A DNA stretch of 5,581 bases, from assembly GCA_013041835.1 (NCBI GenBank), contig JABDRH010000674.1, positions 1-5,581 on the forward strand, given 5' to 3'. The notes under the pieces are model-generated. The model saw only the letters and a list, made by a program, of their open reading frames with translations, was not told the DNA's origin and searched no databases. A program made the position numbers and the translations under genes. Positions 4,490-5,581 of the stretch are shown piece after piece (the first letter of the stretch is position 1; every line of letters starts with the position of its first letter). The DNA is from Desulfatitalea sp. (lineage in GTDB: Bacteria; Desulfobacterota; Desulfobacteria; Desulfobacterales; Desulfosarcinaceae).

Positions 4490-5581
4490 TTAGTTGTTGA
4501 TGATCACCTTGGCGCCGTTGATCCGGACGGTGCCGCTGGCGTCGATGGTGATGTCGCCGTCGACACTGAGGGTGTATCCGCCGCTGACCTTGTGAAAAAA
4601 ATCGGCCGAGTTGAGGTGCTTTTCATCGGACTTGACCGAGACTTCACGGCCGCCTTTTTGCACCTGGTGGCGCTCGTCGCCCTCGCTTACGATGATGGCC
4701 CGGTTGTTTTTCACCTGGGTCGTCTGGTCGTTTTTCACTTCGATGGACCGGTCGTTCTCGACGACCTCGTTGCGGTCCTTGGCAGCATGGGTGTAAAACT
4801 CCTCCGAGTCCTTGAGGTCCTCGAAACGGATTTCGTTGTGGTTGTCGTCGCCGTTTTTGGTGGAGCGGGTCTTTAGCGTGCTTTTGGTTTTTTCGGCGGG
4901 CAGAGTGTAGGGCGGCCTGTTGTGCCCGTGGTAAAGTCCGCCGGTTATCACGGGCCGGTCCGGGTTGCCGTCCAGAAAACTGACGATGACCTCATGGCCC
5001 ACGCGCGGCACGTGCACGGCGCCGTATCCGGAGCCGGCCCAGCCTTGGGAGACCCGTATCCAGCAGGACATGTCGCCATCGCCTTTTTGATCGGTGCGCC
5101 GGTCCCAGTGAAATTTCACTTTCACCCGGCCGTATTCATCGGTGTGGATCTCCTCGGCCTTGGGGCCGGTGACGATGGCCGTCTGGGTGCCGGTGATCAC
5201 CGGTTTTGGAGTCTTGCGCTCGGGCCGGTAGGCGATCGTTCCTGGGGTGCACTCAAAGACATTGAAATAGCGGTCGCCCTCGGTCTCGCCGGAGACAAAA
5301 TGCTGCCGGGCCTCGTGGTGCACCTTGACCAGCAGATACGCCTTGCCGTTCATCTCCTTGACGGGATATTGGTCGAGATCGAATTTAAAACCCGGCGTCA
5401 GCGCCCGGTGGTTTGCGCTGCCGCGCAGGGTCAAAAAGCGGGCGTCGATGGCCTCCATGCGCAGCCGGGCCAGATTCTGGCCCTGGTCCATGGTTTTTTC
5501 ATAGCCACCGGGATACTCGTATTTTTCGCCCTGAACATTGAAGTCGGCATTTGCCGAGAGCCCCTCCACGGTCATATCATT
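4490..5581 (-). CDS. vgrG: Type VI secretion spike protein VgrG, C-terminal part
   Basis: The last 363 codons of a VgrG (Gp27-Gp5-like spike) whose N-terminal part lies beyond the right edge. The frame stays open to base 5581, and an in-frame ATG at 5575 is almost certainly internal, since VgrG proteins are usually 600 residues or more. Counting from that ATG, residues 1-135 finish the Gp27-like base. The Gp5-like OB fold follows with IHTDEYGRVKVKFHWDR (143-159), CWIRVSQGWAG (171-181) and GNPDRPVITGGLYHG (203-217). After NEIRFEDLKDSEEFYTHAAKD (247-267), short repeats such as NDRSIEV, NDQTTQV and NNRAIIV (274-296) build the triple-stranded beta-prism needle, ending GTVRINGAKVIINN. No effector domain is fused to the tip. 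The trimer caps the Hcp tube and carries effectors into target cells. The next gene, 31 bases downstream, is the likely cargo. No promoter is visible because the 5' end is outside. Confidence 0.95.
   Translation of the reverse strand, partial: NDMTVEGLSANADFNVQGEKYEYPGGYEKTMDQGQNLARLRMEAIDARFLTLRGSANHRALTPGFKFDLDQYPVKEMNGKAYLLVKVHHEARQHFVSGETEGDRYFNVFECTPGTIAYRPERKTPKPVITGTQTAIVTGPKAEEIHTDEYGRVKVKFHWDRRTDQKGDGDMSCWIRVSQGWAGSGYGAVHVPRVGHEVIVSFLDGNPDRPVITGGLYHGHNRPPYTLPAEKTKSTLKTRSTKNGDDNHNEIRFEDLKDSEEFYTHAAKDRNEVVENDRSIEVKNDQTTQVKNNRAIIVSEGDERHQVQKGGREVSVKSDEKHLNSADFFHKVSGGYTLSVDGDITIDASGTVRINGAKVIINN

Noticed and set aside
3451..4500. Long + strand open frame (349 codons) opposite the effector and the end of vgrG
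   Set aside because: Antisense opening in GC-rich DNA. The - strand frame carries the domain-like sequence and fits the vgrG-effector-immunity operon.
5573..5575. ATG at the right edge as the vgrG start codon
   Set aside because: The frame is open beyond it, and the sequence that follows is the middle of a VgrG, not its N-terminus, so it is an internal Met.

Overview
The window looks like accessory DNA from a Gram-negative bacterium. A sulfate-reducer or related Desulfobacterota ('deltaproteobacterial') host would fit the mixture of genes, but that is an inference from gene content and style, not from a marker gene. It reads as three unrelated modules side by side.

Left module (1-1358): the first 176 codons of a leftward class III CoA-transferase / alpha-methylacyl-CoA racemase-like gene run off the left edge. 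A rightward vapB-vapC toxin-antitoxin operon diverges from it. The vapBC promoter has perfect sigma70-type hexamers, and an imperfect tandem repeat over the -35 box is a likely autoregulatory operator. VapB and VapC resemble the enteric (Shigella/Salmonella) type closely.

Middle module (1359-1943): there is no intact gene here. Most of it (about 1362-1822) is the decayed, deleted and frameshifted remnant of a group II intron reverse transcriptase/maturase. It is followed by a 16-bp tandem repeat, short repeated motifs and a 14-bp perfect palindrome that may act as a terminator. This scrap of mobile DNA separates the toxin-antitoxin locus from the next operon.

Right module (1944-5581): a leftward type VI secretion operon. 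In transcription order it holds the C-terminal 363 codons of a VgrG spike protein (cut by the right edge), a 571-residue VgrG-linked polymorphic effector, and a 250-residue acidic HEAT-like protein that is the obvious immunity candidate. The effector is a composite. Its first ~385 residues are GC-rich like vgrG. Its last ~170 residues and the immunity gene are strikingly AT-rich, so the toxin tip and its antidote look acquired together. The tip carries an Arg ... Thr-Ser-Phe-Ser ... Lys-Glu-Ile-Leu-Ile pattern that recalls R-S-E ADP-ribosyltransferases. I propose this as the toxic activity, unproven. The effector's N-terminal part, with a hydrophobic segment near residues 301-318, is not a delivery domain I can name. 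The effector and immunity pair is the part of the window most likely to be undescribed.
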